64,000 nucleotides of DNA from Actinomycetospora lemnae. GTDB taxonomy: Bacteria > Actinomycetota > Actinomycetes > Mycobacteriales > Pseudonocardiaceae. Shown piece by piece: positions 35,106 through 43,915 of this stretch. The stretch's first letter is position 1. The number at the start of each line of letters is the position of its first letter. The DNA lies in NCBI RefSeq assembly GCF_028737315.1, contig NZ_JAQZAO010000014.1, forward strand, positions 1 to 64,000, written 5' to 3'. The position numbers and the translations under genes were made by a program. The notes beneath the pieces were generated by a model. It worked only from the letters and a program-made list of their open reading frames with translations, made no database searches and was not told where the DNA came from.

Positions 35106-35416
35106 AGGTCACCGTGGTCCGCGCCGGCGGGGTCGCGGGCATGGTGCTGACGGTCGAGGTCGACGCCGGCGAGCTCGACGCGGAGGCGACCGCGCAGCTC
35201 ACGGGCCTGGTCGACGCCTGCGAGTTCCCGGAGACCCCGCCCGCCGCCACCAAGGGTCGCGCCGACACCTTCGACTACGAGCTCGCCGTCGAGCGGGACG
35301 ACGGCGCCGTGCGCCGGACCCGCTTCGGCCAGGGCGCGGCGCCGCCGGGAGCCGACGCCCTCGTGGCGTGGGTCCTCGACGGCCCGCACGGACACCGACA
35401 CGTCGGACGCTGGTGA
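35102..35416 (+). CDS. Emfourin-like inhibitor of the adjacent M4 protease
   Basis: 104 aa, GTG overlapping the protease stop. MKVTVVRAGGVAGMVLTVEVDAGEL, LTGLVDACEF, DTFDYELAVERDDGAVRRTRFGQG and a Pro/Gly-rich end follow the layout of emfourin (M4in), the proteinaceous protealysin inhibitor encoded next to its protease. It would bind the active-site cleft and keep the cytoplasmic protease silent. The call rests on position, size and weak motif agreement. Confidence 0.75.
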   Translation: MKVTVVRAGGVAGMVLTVEVDAGELDAEATAQLTGLVDACEFPETPPAATKGRADTFDYELAVERDDGAVRRTRFGQGAAPPGADALVAWVLDGPHGHRHVGRW

Positions 35417-35437
35417 TCGAGGACCTGCGCTGACGAC

Positions 35438-36172
35438 TCACCAGTCGAAGAAGCCCCCACCGTCGAAGCCGCCGTCCATGCCGGGGTCCATCCCCGGGTC
35501 CATCCCCGGATCCATGCCCGGGTCCGTCCCGCCCATGTCCGCGCCCATCGCGTCGCCACCCACCGCGGCGGCGCCGAAGCCGGAGAACAGGGCGCTGGCG
35601 ACCATCATCCCGCCGACGACGCCGACGCCGCCGAGGAGCATCGGCCGCCACCACGGCTCGGAGTACCAGCCGGCGGGCACGGGACGGCCGCCGACCATGC
35701 CGCCCGGGTAGTAGTGGCTGTTCTGCGCCGAGGGCTGCGGCGAGCCGGTGACGCTGCGGCCGTCGACGTCGACCTCCCGCGCGGACGCCAGCTCCCCGGC
35801 CCGCGACCGCTCGGCGGAGCCGGGCAGCTCCGGGCCGGGGTCCATGCCCATGGCGGTGCGGGCGGCGCGCACGTAGTAGAGGCCCTCGAGCGCGGTGTCG
35901 GTGACCAGCTGGTACTGCGGCGCGGTGGACGCCTGCTCCAGCTGGGAACCGGCGGCGGTGTAGCGCTCGGCGGCGTCGGCGAGCGCCTGCTTCGAGGGCT
36001 CGTCGGACCCGGTCAGGTTGAGCACCTGGCCGCCGAGGCGTTCGTACCAGCGGCGCGCCTCGGCCTCGGCGTCACCGAGCTGACTCTGGGCGGTGGTGCC
36101 CCGGCCGCGCCCGCGCGTGGCCACGAGGGCGACCAGGCCGCCGACGACGAGCAGGATGAGCAGGATCTCCAC
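35438..36172 (-). CDS. Membrane-anchored protein with DPGM repeats
   Basis: 244 aa from GTG 36172. An N-terminal membrane helix (MEILLILLVVGGLVALVATR) is followed by a helical region (residues 30-110: DAEAEARRWYERLGGQVLNL...YQLVTDTALEGLYYVRAARTAMG), a linker, a second hydrophobic stretch (LLGGVGVVGGMMVASALFSGFG), and a C-terminal Asp-Pro-Gly-Met repeat (four copies, 12-bp DNA period) ending GGFFDW. It resembles actinobacterial membrane proteins of unknown function; no enzyme motif is seen. Confidence 0.75.
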   Translation of the reverse strand: MEILLILLVVGGLVALVATRGRGRGTTAQSQLGDAEAEARRWYERLGGQVLNLTGSDEPSKQALADAAERYTAAGSQLEQASTAPQYQLVTDTALEGLYYVRAARTAMGMDPGPELPGSAERSRAGELASAREVDVDGRSVTGSPQPSAQNSHYYPGGMVGGRPVPAGWYSEPWWRPMLLGGVGVVGGMMVASALFSGFGAAAVGGDAMGADMGGTDPGMDPGMDPGMDPGMDGGFDGGGFFDW

Positions 36173-36308
36173 GTCACCGATGGTCCGCGCGGCTCCTGAG
36201 ACGCAGCTGTGAGCGAGCGAGAAAACCGCTCGGCAGTCGACCGCGCCGTCGCCGGGTTGCCGCTCGCGGGCCCCTACGCGATCTCCGGGCGTCGCTCTGG
36301 CGGCTCGC

Positions 36309-36725
36309 TCAGGGGCGGCGCATCGGCACGTGCGGGATGCCGTCCTCGTCGTAGCCGGGGCCGTCGACGGCGAACCCGAGCCGCTCGTAGAACCCCTGCG
36401 CCTGCACCTGCGCACCGAGCACCACCGGGCCGTCGACGGCGGCGAGCACCGCGCGCACCAACGCCGCCCCGGCGCCGGTGCCGCGGTGCTCGGGCGCGGT
36501 GACGATCCGCCCCAGGCGCGTCACCCCACCACCCTCGTCGAGCACCCGGAGGTACGCCGCCATCTCCCCGCCCGGCCCGCGGGTCCACACGTGCTCGGCG
36601 GCGGCGTCGAGGCCGTCGAGCTCCTGGTAGGCGCACTCCTGCTCGACGACGAACACCCGCACCCGCAGCGCGAGCAGGTCGTAGAGCTCGGCGGGGGTCA
36701 GCTCGGCGAAGCCCCGCCGGATCAC
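36309..36725 (-). CDS. GNAT N-acetyltransferase, ElaA family
   Basis: 138 aa from GTG 36725. [40 protein letters not shown] is the diagnostic ElaA opening. The acetyl-CoA loop follows ([25 protein letters not shown]), and [28 protein letters not shown] closes the fold. Its GTG overlaps the ilvD stop (36722-36725), so it is co-translated with ilvD, though a link to branched-chain amino acid synthesis is not implied. The acceptor substrate is unknown. Confidence 0.88.
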   Translation of the reverse strand: MIRRGFAELTPAELYDLLALRVRVFVVEQECAYQELDGLDAAAEHVWTRGPGGEMAAYLRVLDEGGGVTRLGRIVTAPEHRGTGAGAALVRAVLAAVDGPVVLGAQVQAQGFYERLGFAVDGPGYDEDGIPHVPMRRP

Positions 36726-38416
36726 GCGAAGCCGACCACGGCCCCCTCGGCCGCGGAGCCGACGAGGCGGGCGTACTTGCCGAGCACGCCGGTGCGGTGC
36801 TTGGGCGGCGGCGCGGTCCAGCCCTCGCGCCGGGCGGCCAGCTCCTCGTCGGGGATCAGGAGGTCGAGGGTGCGGGCGGCGAGGTCGAGGCGGATGCGGT
36901 CGCCGTCGCGGACGAAGGCGATCGGCCCGCCGTGGTCGGCCTCGGGCGCGACGTGGCCGACGCACAGGCCCGTCGTCCCGCCGGAGAACCGGCCGTCGGT
37001 GATCAGCAGGACGTCCTTGCCGAGGCCCGCGCCCTTGATCGCGCCCGTCACCGCGAGCATCTCGCGCATCCCGGGACCGCCGCGGGGACCCTCGTTGCGG
37101 ATGACGACGACGTCGCCGGGCTGCAGCCCGTCCGGACCGGAGGCCTCGACGGCGTCCATCGCGCCCTGCTCGCCGTCGAAGACGCGCGCGGTGCCCTCGA
37201 ACGAGGCGGTGTCGAAGCCCGCGGACTTCACCACGGCGCCGTCGGGGGCGAGCGAGCCGCGCAGGATCGTCAGCCCGCCGGTGGGGTGGATGGGGTTCGA
37301 CAGCGGGCGCAGGATCTCGCCGTCGAGGCCCTCGGGGCGCAGCTCCTCGAGGTTCTCGGCGACCGTCCTCCCGGTCACCGTGAGGCAGTCGCCGTGGACG
37401 AGCCCGGCGTCGAGCAGCGCCTTCATCACCACCGGCACGCCGCCGACCCGGTCGACGGTGTTCATCATCCAGCGCCCGAACGGCTTGACGTCGGCGAGGT
37501 GGGGGACCTTGTCGCCGATGCGGTTGAAGTCGTCGAGGGTGAGCTCCACCTCGGCCTCGCGGGCGATGGCGAGCAGGTGCAGCACCGCGTTGGTCGAGCC
37601 GCCGAACGCCATGACGACGGCGATCGCGTTCTCGAACGCCTCGCGGGTCATGACGTCGCGCGCGGTGTGGCCGCGGGCGAGCATCCCGACGACGGCCTCG
37701 CCGGACGCGCGGGCGAAGCCGTCACGACGACGGTCGGCCGACGGCGGCGACGACGACCCGGGCAGCGCCATCCCCATCGCCTCGGCGGCACAGGCCATGG
37801 TGTTGGCGGTGTACATGCCGCCGCAGGCCCCCTCACCGGGGCAGATCGCGCGCTCGATCTCGTCGACCTTCTCCCGGCTGATCAGCCCGCGCGCGCAGGC
37901 GCCGACGGCCTCGAAGGCGTCGATGATCGACACCTCCTTGCCGTCGACGGTGCCGGGCATGATCGAGCCGGCGTAGAGGAACACCGAGGCGAGGTCGAGG
38001 CGGGCCGCGGCCATGAGCATGCCGGGCAGCGACTTGTCGCAGCCCGCGAGCGTCACCGTGCCGTCGAGCCGCTCGGCCGACACCACCGTCTCCACCGAGT
38101 CGGCGATGACCTCGCGGCTGACCAGCGAGTAGTGCATGCCGAGGTGGCCCATGGAGATGCCGTCGGAGACCGAGATCGTCCCGAACTCCATCGGGAAGCC
38201 GCCGGCACGGTGCACGCCCTCCTTGGCCGCGGTGGCCAGGCGGTCCAGCGACAGGTTGCAGGGCGTGATCTCGTTCCACGACGAGGCGACGCCGATCTGC
38301 GGCTTGGCGAAGTCGTCGTCGCGCATCCCGACCGCGCGCAGCATGCCGCGGGCCGCGGCCCGTTCCATGCCGTCGGTGACGTCGCGGCTGCGGGGCTTGA
38401 GGTCGGCCGGCTCCAT
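36722..38416 (-). CDS. ilvD: Dihydroxy-acid dehydratase
   Basis: 564 aa. The three cluster cysteines are Cys53 (NEITPCN), Cys126 ([10 protein letters not shown]) and Cys198 ([12 protein letters not shown]), with Lys128 the metal-bridging lysine. The pattern and length match the [2Fe-2S] actinobacterial enzymes. It dehydrates 2,3-dihydroxy-isovalerate and 3-methylvalerate in valine and isoleucine synthesis. The rest of the ilv pathway is not here. Residues near 225-240 ([19 protein letters not shown]) are normal for the family. Confidence 0.95.
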   Translation of the reverse strand: MEPADLKPRSRDVTDGMERAAARGMLRAVGMRDDDFAKPQIGVASSWNEITPCNLSLDRLATAAKEGVHRAGGFPMEFGTISVSDGISMGHLGMHYSLVSREVIADSVETVVSAERLDGTVTLAGCDKSLPGMLMAAARLDLASVFLYAGSIMPGTVDGKEVSIIDAFEAVGACARGLISREKVDEIERAICPGEGACGGMYTANTMACAAEAMGMALPGSSSPPSADRRRDGFARASGEAVVGMLARGHTARDVMTREAFENAIAVVMAFGGSTNAVLHLLAIAREAEVELTLDDFNRIGDKVPHLADVKPFGRWMMNTVDRVGGVPVVMKALLDAGLVHGDCLTVTGRTVAENLEELRPEGLDGEILRPLSNPIHPTGGLTILRGSLAPDGAVVKSAGFDTASFEGTARVFDGEQGAMDAVEASGPDGLQPGDVVVIRNEGPRGGPGMREMLAVTGAIKGAGLGKDVLLITDGRFSGGTTGLCVGHVAPEADHGGPIAFVRDGDRIRLDLAARTLDLLIPDEELAARREGWTAPPPKHRTGVLGKYARLVGSAAEGAVVGFA

Positions 38417-38468
38417 GAGGCGAAGGTAACGCTTGTCGCCCCCGGAGGCCGGGACCAGACTCGGCCGC

Positions 38469-38549
38469 ATGACCGGGGAGCCGCTCGAGCCGTTCTGGCC
38501 GGGCCGCCGCTCCGACGCCTTCGACGAGCTCTGTCGCCGGGACCGCTGA
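38469..38549 (+). CDS. Possible 26-codon small ORF upstream of LLM-like gene
   Basis: ATG 38469 to TGA 38549 encodes a 26-aa peptide ending [11 protein letters not shown], in the 175-bp space between ilvD (divergent) and the next plus-strand gene. It could be a leader peptide or chance. No clear ribosome-binding site is seen. Confidence 0.25.
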   Translation: MTGEPLEPFWPGRRSDAFDELCRRDR

Positions 38550-38591
38550 CACCCGCGTCCCACCCGCGCCACCTCGACGGAGCCCGTCACC

Positions 38592-39044
38592 GTGACCACC
38601 CTCGCCGCACCGCCCGCCGTCCCCGACGTCGTCCACCTCGACCGACCGCACCGGCCCGGCCAGGGGCTCGGTCCCGCCGGCGGGTCCCGCGACCTCGACG
38701 CCCTCGTCGACCGGGCCCGCGCCGCCGAGGCCGCCGGCACCGCGGTGGTCGTCGTCCCGCCCGGCGGTCCGGGCGACCACTGGCCCGCCACCGCGCAGGC
38801 CCTGGCCGTCCTGCTCGCCACGACGTCGGTGCGCGTCGCGGTCACCGTCGACCCGGCGGCCGGCGAGCCCGACGCCATCGCCCTCTTCGCGCGCAGCGCC
38901 GCCGGCCTCGTCGGCGACCGGCTGATCGTGCAGGTGCGCGGCGCCGGAGCCCCGTCCGTCGACGAGGCCTTCGCCGGCGCCCTCACCGCGCGCTGGGACG
39001 GCCCCGTCGTGGCCGGCGACGCGGACCTCGACACCCGCACCTGA
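38592..39044 (+). CDS. Hypothetical protein, possibly truncated luciferase-like monooxygenase
   Basis: 150 aa from a GTG. The order ([68 protein letters not shown]) parallels the first three beta-alpha units of SsuD/LLM-class flavin-dependent monooxygenases, but the protein stops at about 150 residues where family members run 300-400. It may be a shortened paralogue, a decayed gene, or an unrelated family. The preceding small ORF may form its leader. No cofactor-binding motif is visible. Confidence 0.45.
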   Translation: MTTLAAPPAVPDVVHLDRPHRPGQGLGPAGGSRDLDALVDRARAAEAAGTAVVVVPPGGPGDHWPATAQALAVLLATTSVRVAVTVDPAAGEPDAIALFARSAAGLVGDRLIVQVRGAGAPSVDEAFAGALTARWDGPVVAGDADLDTRT

Positions 39045-39083
39045 CCCCGCTCCCGCGAGAGCCGCGTCACACGCCGGACCAAT

Positions 39084-39137
39084 AGTTGACGTCTCAACTG
39101 ATGGTGCTAGGCTCTGCCTTGAAAGTTGATGCTTCAA
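39084..39137 (+). promoter_or_regulatory. yceI promoter with two MarR-like operators
   Basis: Two TTGA-N4-TCAA sites lie at 39086-39097 (extended to AGTTGACGTCTCAACT) and 39126-39137, centres 40 bp apart. The first contains a -35-like TTGACG (39086-39091), spaced 16 bp from TAGGCT (39108-39113), a plausible -10; the second covers the start of the transcript. A dimeric repressor bound to both would block the promoter. No regulator gene is adjacent. Confidence 0.7.
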
Positions 39138-39155
39138 GTCTCCACGGAGGACGCC

Positions 39156-39710
39156 ATGACCGAGACCGCTGCGCCGACCCTCGAGCTCGCGGGCTCCTAC
39201 CAGATCGACCCCGCCCACACGCGCATCGGCTTCACCGCCCGGCACGCGATGGTCACCAAGGTCCGCGGCACGTTCGGCGAGTTCCGCGGCGACGCCACCA
39301 TCGGTGAGGACCCGGCCCGCTCGGGCGTCGAGATCGTCATCGCCGCCAACAGCCTCAACACCGGCCAGGAGCAGCGCGACGGGCACGTCCAGGGCGACGA
39401 CTTCCTCGCCGTGAACGTCTACCCGGAGATCACCTTCCGCTCGACCTCGGTCGAGAAGGACGGCGACACCTGGAACATCACCGGCGACCTGACGATCCGC
39501 GACGTCACCCGGTCCGTGACCATCCCGTTCGAGTTCACCGGCCTCGCCAAGGACCCGTTCGGCAACGTGCGCGCCGGCTTCGAGGGCGCCACCACGATCA
39601 ACCGCAAGGACTTCGGCATCACGTTCAACGCCGCCCTCGAGACCGGTGGCGTGCTCGTGTCGGAGAAGGTCGGCCTCGAGTTCGACGTCTCGGCGGTCAA
39701 GCAGTCCTGA
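39156..39710 (+). CDS. YceI family lipocalin-like isoprenoid-binding protein
   Basis: 184 aa from ATG 39156 with CGGAGG upstream. [33 protein letters not shown] is the classic YceI start; [45 protein letters not shown] and [25 protein letters not shown] blocks follow. YceI proteins form an extended barrel binding polyisoprenoids or ubiquinone-like amphiphiles; periplasmic ones have signal peptides, but this one lacks one, as is usual in actinobacteria. The tandem operator upstream suggests induction, possibly by small lipophilic or acidic compounds (inference). Confidence 0.92.
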   Translation: MTETAAPTLELAGSYQIDPAHTRIGFTARHAMVTKVRGTFGEFRGDATIGEDPARSGVEIVIAANSLNTGQEQRDGHVQGDDFLAVNVYPEITFRSTSVEKDGDTWNITGDLTIRDVTRSVTIPFEFTGLAKDPFGNVRAGFEGATTINRKDFGITFNAALETGGVLVSEKVGLEFDVSAVKQS

Positions 39711-39746
39711 CCCGACGGGCGCCACGGCGCTCGACGGCCCACGACA

Positions 39747-39781
39747 ACGGCCCGCGCCCCCACACCGGGGACGCGGGCCGT
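39747..39781. terminator. Terminator between yceI and pseudokinase genes
   Basis: ACGGCCCGCG then CCCC, a short loop, GGGG with one bulged base, and CGCGGGCCGT: 14 bp of pairing. It is convergently placed between yceI (+) and the kinase-like gene (-). Confidence 0.8.
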
Positions 39782-39807
39782 CGTGTGTCCGGATGGCCCG
39801 GGAGGCC

Positions 39808-41175
39808 TCAGACCGCGTCGTCCAGCGCGCGGCCGAGCGACCCGCCGCCGGATCCGCCGGCGTCGGGGTCCCGGCCGCCAGCACCATCGCCGCCGGCGTC
39901 GCCGCCGTCGCGCCCACGGTCCTCGCCGCCCCGCTCGTCGTCACGGTCGGAGCCGCCGTCGTCGTCGCCGCGCCGGTCCTCCTGCCGGTCCTCACCGGGG
40001 TCCTCACCCCGGTCCTCGCCCCGGTCCTCGCCCCGGACCTCGCCCCGGTCCTCGCCCCGGTCGCCGTCCTCGGCCCGGTCGGCCCGGCCTCCCCGGTCCA
40101 CGGCGTCGTCGGCCCGGTCGTCCGCCCGTGCCTCGCCCGTGGCGGCCGGGCGGCTCCCCGCGCGGGTCGCGGGACGGTCGGAGCTGCGGGGCGCGGGGCG
40201 GGCCATCTCGTCGTCGGCCGGCTCGGCGGTCGCGTCGGGCGCCCCTCCGGTCGGTCCGGGCACGACGCGGTCCGCGGCCGGACCCGAGAACACGCCGGCC
40301 GCCGGCACCGCGAGCACCGCGGCGGGCGGCGTCGGGCCGACGGCCGGCCCGCCGACGCTCCCGGCCACGACGGTCGCGTCGGCGTGGCCGCCGGTGCTCG
40401 CCATGCCGGCGCCGAACGCCCCGCCGAGCACGGCGGCCCCGACGCAGGCCGCGAGCACGGCACGCCGGGCACGGCGCGGACGCCGCGTGACGGGCAGGAC
40501 ACGGGCGGCGCGCGACGCGACCCCGAGGCGGGCCGTCTGCGCCGTCAGGGCCGTGCACAGCCGCAGCCGGGCGGCCGCGTCGACGGGCCCGACCACCAGC
40601 GCGCGGACGGCCTCCACGACCTCGGGCGCGGGGTCGGCCACGACGGCCGACGGACCGGTGGCGGCGGCGACGGCGATGCCCGCCAGCGCGACGACGTCGT
40701 CCTCGGGGCTCGCGGCGGCCGGGACCTCCGCGCCCTGGCCGGTCCAGCGCGGGCCCAGGGACGGGTCGAGCAGGACCGCGTCGGTGCCCACCCCGCCGTG
40801 CACGAGCCCGAGGCGGTGCAGGCGCCCCAGCCCCACGGCGAGGCGGGCGACGAGCAGTGCCGCCGAGGCGGGGTCCCATGGGTCGACCGCCCGGTCCAGG
40901 CTGCCGCCGCGGGCGACCGGCATGACGACGAACGGCCCGTCGGGCCCGTCGGGCGCGCCGTCGAGGACCTCCATGGCCTGGCCCGGCCCGAGCTGCACGC
41001 GGCGGAGCGCGTCGCGTTCCCAGCGCGCGGGCCCGTCCTCGCCCGGGAACGACTTGATGACCACGTCGCGCTGCAGCAGCAGGTCGTGGGCCCGGTGGAC
41101 CGGGTTCTCACGACCGCCGAGGCGGTCGCCGGGGAGATAGCGCTCACCGGCCGCGGTCGGGCGCGTCGACGTCAC
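39808..41175 (-). CDS. Membrane-anchored Ser/Thr pseudokinase
   Basis: 455 aa from GTG 41175 with AAGGAG in front. Residues 10-220 follow the kinase fold: [29 protein letters not shown] (VIK lysine, Lys41). The catalytic loop HRD is HGG (126-128, [13 protein letters not shown]), the catalytic-loop Asn is Asp, and no DFG is present, so phosphotransfer is unlikely. One membrane helix (about 238-260) separates it from an outer Pro/Ala region and a long Arg-Gly-Glu-Asp repeat tail ([16 protein letters not shown]). It may be a regulatory scaffold; truncated or decayed kinase is the alternative. Confidence 0.82.
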   Translation of the reverse strand: MTSTRPTAAGERYLPGDRLGGRENPVHRAHDLLLQRDVVIKSFPGEDGPARWERDALRRVQLGPGQAMEVLDGAPDGPDGPFVVMPVARGGSLDRAVDPWDPASAALLVARLAVGLGRLHRLGLVHGGVGTDAVLLDPSLGPRWTGQGAEVPAAASPEDDVVALAGIAVAAATGPSAVVADPAPEVVEAVRALVVGPVDAAARLRLCTALTAQTARLGVASRAARVLPVTRRPRRARRAVLAACVGAAVLGGAFGAGMASTGGHADATVVAGSVGGPAVGPTPPAAVLAVPAAGVFSGPAADRVVPGPTGGAPDATAEPADDEMARPAPRSSDRPATRAGSRPAATGEARADDRADDAVDRGGRADRAEDGDRGEDRGEVRGEDRGEDRGEDPGEDRQEDRRGDDDGGSDRDDERGGEDRGRDGGDAGGDGAGGRDPDAGGSGGGSLGRALDDAV

Positions 41176-41271
41176 GCGGGCTCCTTCGTGAGGAGGACGA
41201 CAGGGGCGCCGCGCTGTTGCAGCGGAGCCGAATACCACCCGTCCCGGTACCCCACACGTGTCAGGCCCGGA

Positions 41272-42264
41272 TCAGTGGTGCGTGTTCTGTCCGGGGTCGT
41301 CGGTGAAGCGGACGTCGACCGTCTGGTGGTCCTTCTGCCGCTCCGACTCGACGTAGGACTCGTAGGCGCGGATGTCGGCGGCCGTCGTGTCGCGGTCGTC
41401 GGGGTACATGCTGAACAGGCTGCGCGGGTGCAGGCGGCGGGCCAGGACGGCGTCGAGCTCGGCACCGAGCACGAACACCGCGGCGGCGAGGTAGATCCAG
41501 GCCAGCAGGCCCAGCACGATGCCGAAGAACCCGTACGTCGCGCTCGCGCCGGCCAGCCGGGTGCGCACCAGCCAGGTGCCGATCTCGAGCAGCACCTGCC
41601 ACGTCACGCCGGCGGTGACGGCACCGATCCAGCGCTCGCGGACGGGCACCCGGTGGGCGGTCAGCAGGTGGTAGGCCAGCAGGAACAGGCTGACGTTGAC
41701 GACGAGGCCGGCGACGGTGGTGGCCCAGCGGGTGAGGTCGCTCCAGCCCAGCAGGGCACCGGCGGAGGCGCCGACCGCCGAGAGCCCCGCCGTGGCCAGC
41801 ACGCCGACGCCCACGAGCAGCACGACGTACGCGCCGCGCGCGTAGGCGGTCCAGATGCTCGGGCGCTCGGCCCGCGGCACCGCCCAGACCTCGTCGAGCG
41901 CGTGCTGGGCCGCGTGGGTCACGCCGAGCGCGCCGTACACGGCGACGACGACGCCGACGACGAGGCCGACGACGCTGCCGCTCATCGTGTGCACGTTGTC
42001 GCGGATCTGGTCCCCGATCACCGGCACGTTGCGCAGCGCCGAGGACAGCACCGCCTGCTGGGCGGCCGGGTCGTCGTGCAGGACGTAGCCCAGCACCGTC
42101 ACCGCGAGCAGCAGCAGCGGGAACAGCGAGACGAAGCCGTAGTAGGCCAGCAGGGCGGCGAGGTAGGCGCCCTGGTCGTCGACGAACTTGTAGACCACGG
42201 CCAGCGGCAGCGCCGCCCAGCGATGCCGACGTTGGAAGGCGTCGAACCTCCTCGAGACGCCCAT
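41272..42264 (-). CDS. YihY/BrkB family membrane protein
   Basis: 330 aa from ATG 42264, chosen because GGGGAGG lies just upstream; an upstream ATG at 42318 would add 18 residues. The opening [47 protein letters not shown], the central [18 protein letters not shown] and [34 protein letters not shown] are signature blocks. Six membrane helices are expected. These proteins were once called ribonuclease BN; the real role (envelope or transport) is uncertain. Confidence 0.92.
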   Translation of the reverse strand: MGVSRRFDAFQRRHRWAALPLAVVYKFVDDQGAYLAALLAYYGFVSLFPLLLLAVTVLGYVLHDDPAAQQAVLSSALRNVPVIGDQIRDNVHTMSGSVVGLVVGVVVAVYGALGVTHAAQHALDEVWAVPRAERPSIWTAYARGAYVVLLVGVGVLATAGLSAVGASAGALLGWSDLTRWATTVAGLVVNVSLFLLAYHLLTAHRVPVRERWIGAVTAGVTWQVLLEIGTWLVRTRLAGASATYGFFGIVLGLLAWIYLAAAVFVLGAELDAVLARRLHPRSLFSMYPDDRDTTAADIRAYESYVESERQKDHQTVDVRFTDDPGQNTHH

Positions 42265-42389
42265 CCCCACCTCCCCGACACGCGCGAGCAACGGATACCC
42301 CCTCGACGCCCCCGTCATCGGAGCAGTCGCTGCCGCCGAACGGGCACTCCCCGGACGCGCGGGGCGGGGCGGAGTGGCTCGCCCCGCCC

Positions 42390-42413
42390 GTGGGCGCCAC
42401 ACTGGCGCCCCAC
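42390..42413. promoter_or_regulatory. GC hairpin upstream of ppa
   Basis: GTGGGCGCCA-CAC-TGGCGCCCCAC, a near-perfect inverted repeat in the short space between the divergent BrkB and pyrophosphatase genes, 23 bp before the ppa start. It could be an operator or just a GC-rich palindrome. Confidence 0.35.
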
Positions 42414-42435
42414 GGCGATCACCGGGAGGAGCAGC

Positions 42436-42930
42436 GTGGAGTTCGACGTGCTGGTCGAGGTACCGCAGGGCAGCCGCAACAAGTACGAGATGGACCACGA
42501 GACGGGGCGCCTGCGGCTGGACCGCACGCTGTTCACCGCCACCCGCTATCCCGCCGACTACGGCTACATCGAGAACACGCTCGGCCAGGACGGCGACCCG
42601 CTCGACGCCCTGGTGCTCGTCCAGCAGCCCACGTTCCCGGGGTGTCTGGTGCGCAGCCGCGCGATCGGCATGTTCCGCATGACCGACGAGGCCGGCGGTG
42701 ACGACAAGGTGCTCTGCGTCCCGAGCGACGACCCGCGCCTCGAGCACCTGCGCGACATCCACCACCTCGACGAGTACCACCGCATGGAGATCCAGCACTT
42801 CTTCGAGGTCTACAAGGCGCTGGAGCCCGACAAGGAGGTCGAGGGCCACTCCTGGGTCGGACGCGCCGAGGCCGAGAAGGAGGTGCGCGCCTCCCTCGAG
42901 CGGGCCGAGAAGGAGGGCTACACCACGTGA
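42436..42930 (+). CDS. ppa: Inorganic pyrophosphatase (family I)
   Basis: 164 aa from GTG 42436 with [49 protein letters not shown], the metal-binding [13 protein letters not shown] (D-x-D-P-x-D) and [17 protein letters not shown] are all present, as is the terminal [14 protein letters not shown] segment. It hydrolyses pyrophosphate to drive biosynthesis and is essential in most bacteria. It is followed at 10 bp by a small membrane protein. Confidence 0.97.
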   Translation: MEFDVLVEVPQGSRNKYEMDHETGRLRLDRTLFTATRYPADYGYIENTLGQDGDPLDALVLVQQPTFPGCLVRSRAIGMFRMTDEAGGDDKVLCVPSDDPRLEHLRDIHHLDEYHRMEIQHFFEVYKALEPDKEVEGHSWVGRAEAEKEVRASLERAEKEGYTT

Positions 42931-42940
42931 GGGTGCGACC

Positions 42941-43531
42941 GTGACCGAGCCGCCGGACCCGCCGCCGACCGTCGCGACGATGCGCACGATCGGCATCGTG
43001 TGGGCGGTCGCGGGCGGGCTCGCGATCCTCGTCGGCGCCGTCGCGACGGTCTTCGCGATCGTCATCTTCGGTGTGCTCGCCCTGGTGCTCGGCGTCGCGC
43101 TGATCGGCATCCAGGACGTCCGCGCGCGCTCGGCCATCCGCGCCTCGCGGACCCTGACCAACGCGCCCGCGCCGCCCGCCGACCCGCCGAGGGCGGGCCG
43201 GCCGCCCCGGTCCACCCCCGGGCCGCCGCGGTCGGCGACCGCCGGCCCGACGCCCGGTCCTCCGGACGACCCGACCGGTGGCCCGTCCGACACCGGCGAC
43301 GACCAGGGCGCCGAGGCCGCGGTGGGGTCGACGGGGTCCGGGTCGTCGGGGTCGTCGGGCCCGTCGGGGTCGGACGACGCGGGCGGCTCCGGCGAGGACG
43401 GCGACCGGGACGGCTCGAGCGGCGGCCCGGAGGTCGTCGAGCACGACCGCGAGGGCCCCTGGACGGGCGCGGCCGAGGCCGAGGACGGCACCGGCGTGCC
43501 GAACGACCCCGACGCCCGCCGCGACGCGTGA
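42941..43531 (+). CDS. Small membrane protein with disordered acidic tail
   Basis: 196 aa from a GTG. A membrane segment pair (TMRTIGIVWAVAGGLAILVGAVATVFAIVIFGVLALVLGVALIGIQDV, residues 13-60) is followed by 130 residues of Pro/Gly/Ser/Asp low-complexity sequence. It lies 10 bp after ppa and may be co-transcribed. No family is recognised; coding support comes from position and third-position GC bias. Confidence 0.65.
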   Translation: MTEPPDPPPTVATMRTIGIVWAVAGGLAILVGAVATVFAIVIFGVLALVLGVALIGIQDVRARSAIRASRTLTNAPAPPADPPRAGRPPRSTPGPPRSATAGPTPGPPDDPTGGPSDTGDDQGAEAAVGSTGSGSSGSSGPSGSDDAGGSGEDGDRDGSSGGPEVVEHDREGPWTGAAEAEDGTGVPNDPDARRDA

Positions 43532-43588
43532 GGGCCCGGGGCCGGGGGTAGAGCCCTCTCGACCGTGCCGTCGATCCCTGGAGGCACC

Positions 43589-43915
43589 GTGGCCACCCCC
43601 ACCGACGACGACCGCACCCTGCTCACCGTCATCGCGCACATGAAGGCGCTGCCGGGCAAGGAGCAGGAGCTGCGCTCGGAGCTCGAGAAGCTGGTCGAGC
43701 CGACGCTGGCCGAGGACGGGTGCGTCAACTACGACCTGCACGTCGCCGTCGACGACCCCGGCACGTTCTTCTTCTACGAGAACTGGACGAGCCCCGGGCA
43801 CCTCGAGGCGCACCTCGCCAACAGCCACCTCGTGGAGTTCGCCGGCAAGCTCGACGAGTACCTCCAGGGTGGTGCCGACGGCCTCGTGATCACGCAGCTG
43901 CAGCGGATCCAGTGA
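43589..43915 (+). CDS. Antibiotic-biosynthesis-monooxygenase (ABM) domain protein
   Basis: 108 aa from GTG 43589 with GGAGG upstream (GTG 43565 would add 8 residues). LLTVIAHMKALPGKEQELRSELEKLVEPTLAEDGCVNYDLHVAVDDPGTFFFYENWTSPGHLEAHLANSHLVEF is the complete dimeric ferredoxin-like ABM domain. The family includes quinol and anthrone monooxygenases and heme-degrading enzymes, plus YgiN quinol oxidases. No heme-specific residues are apparent. The stop overlaps the GTG of the DUF3500 gene. Confidence 0.88.
   Translation: MATPTDDDRTLLTVIAHMKALPGKEQELRSELEKLVEPTLAEDGCVNYDLHVAVDDPGTFFFYENWTSPGHLEAHLANSHLVEFAGKLDEYLQGGADGLVITQLQRIQ

Noticed and set aside
35470..35525. 12-bp tandem repeats as a mobile or regulatory element
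   Set aside because: They are the codons for the DPGM repeats of a membrane protein tail and stay in frame.
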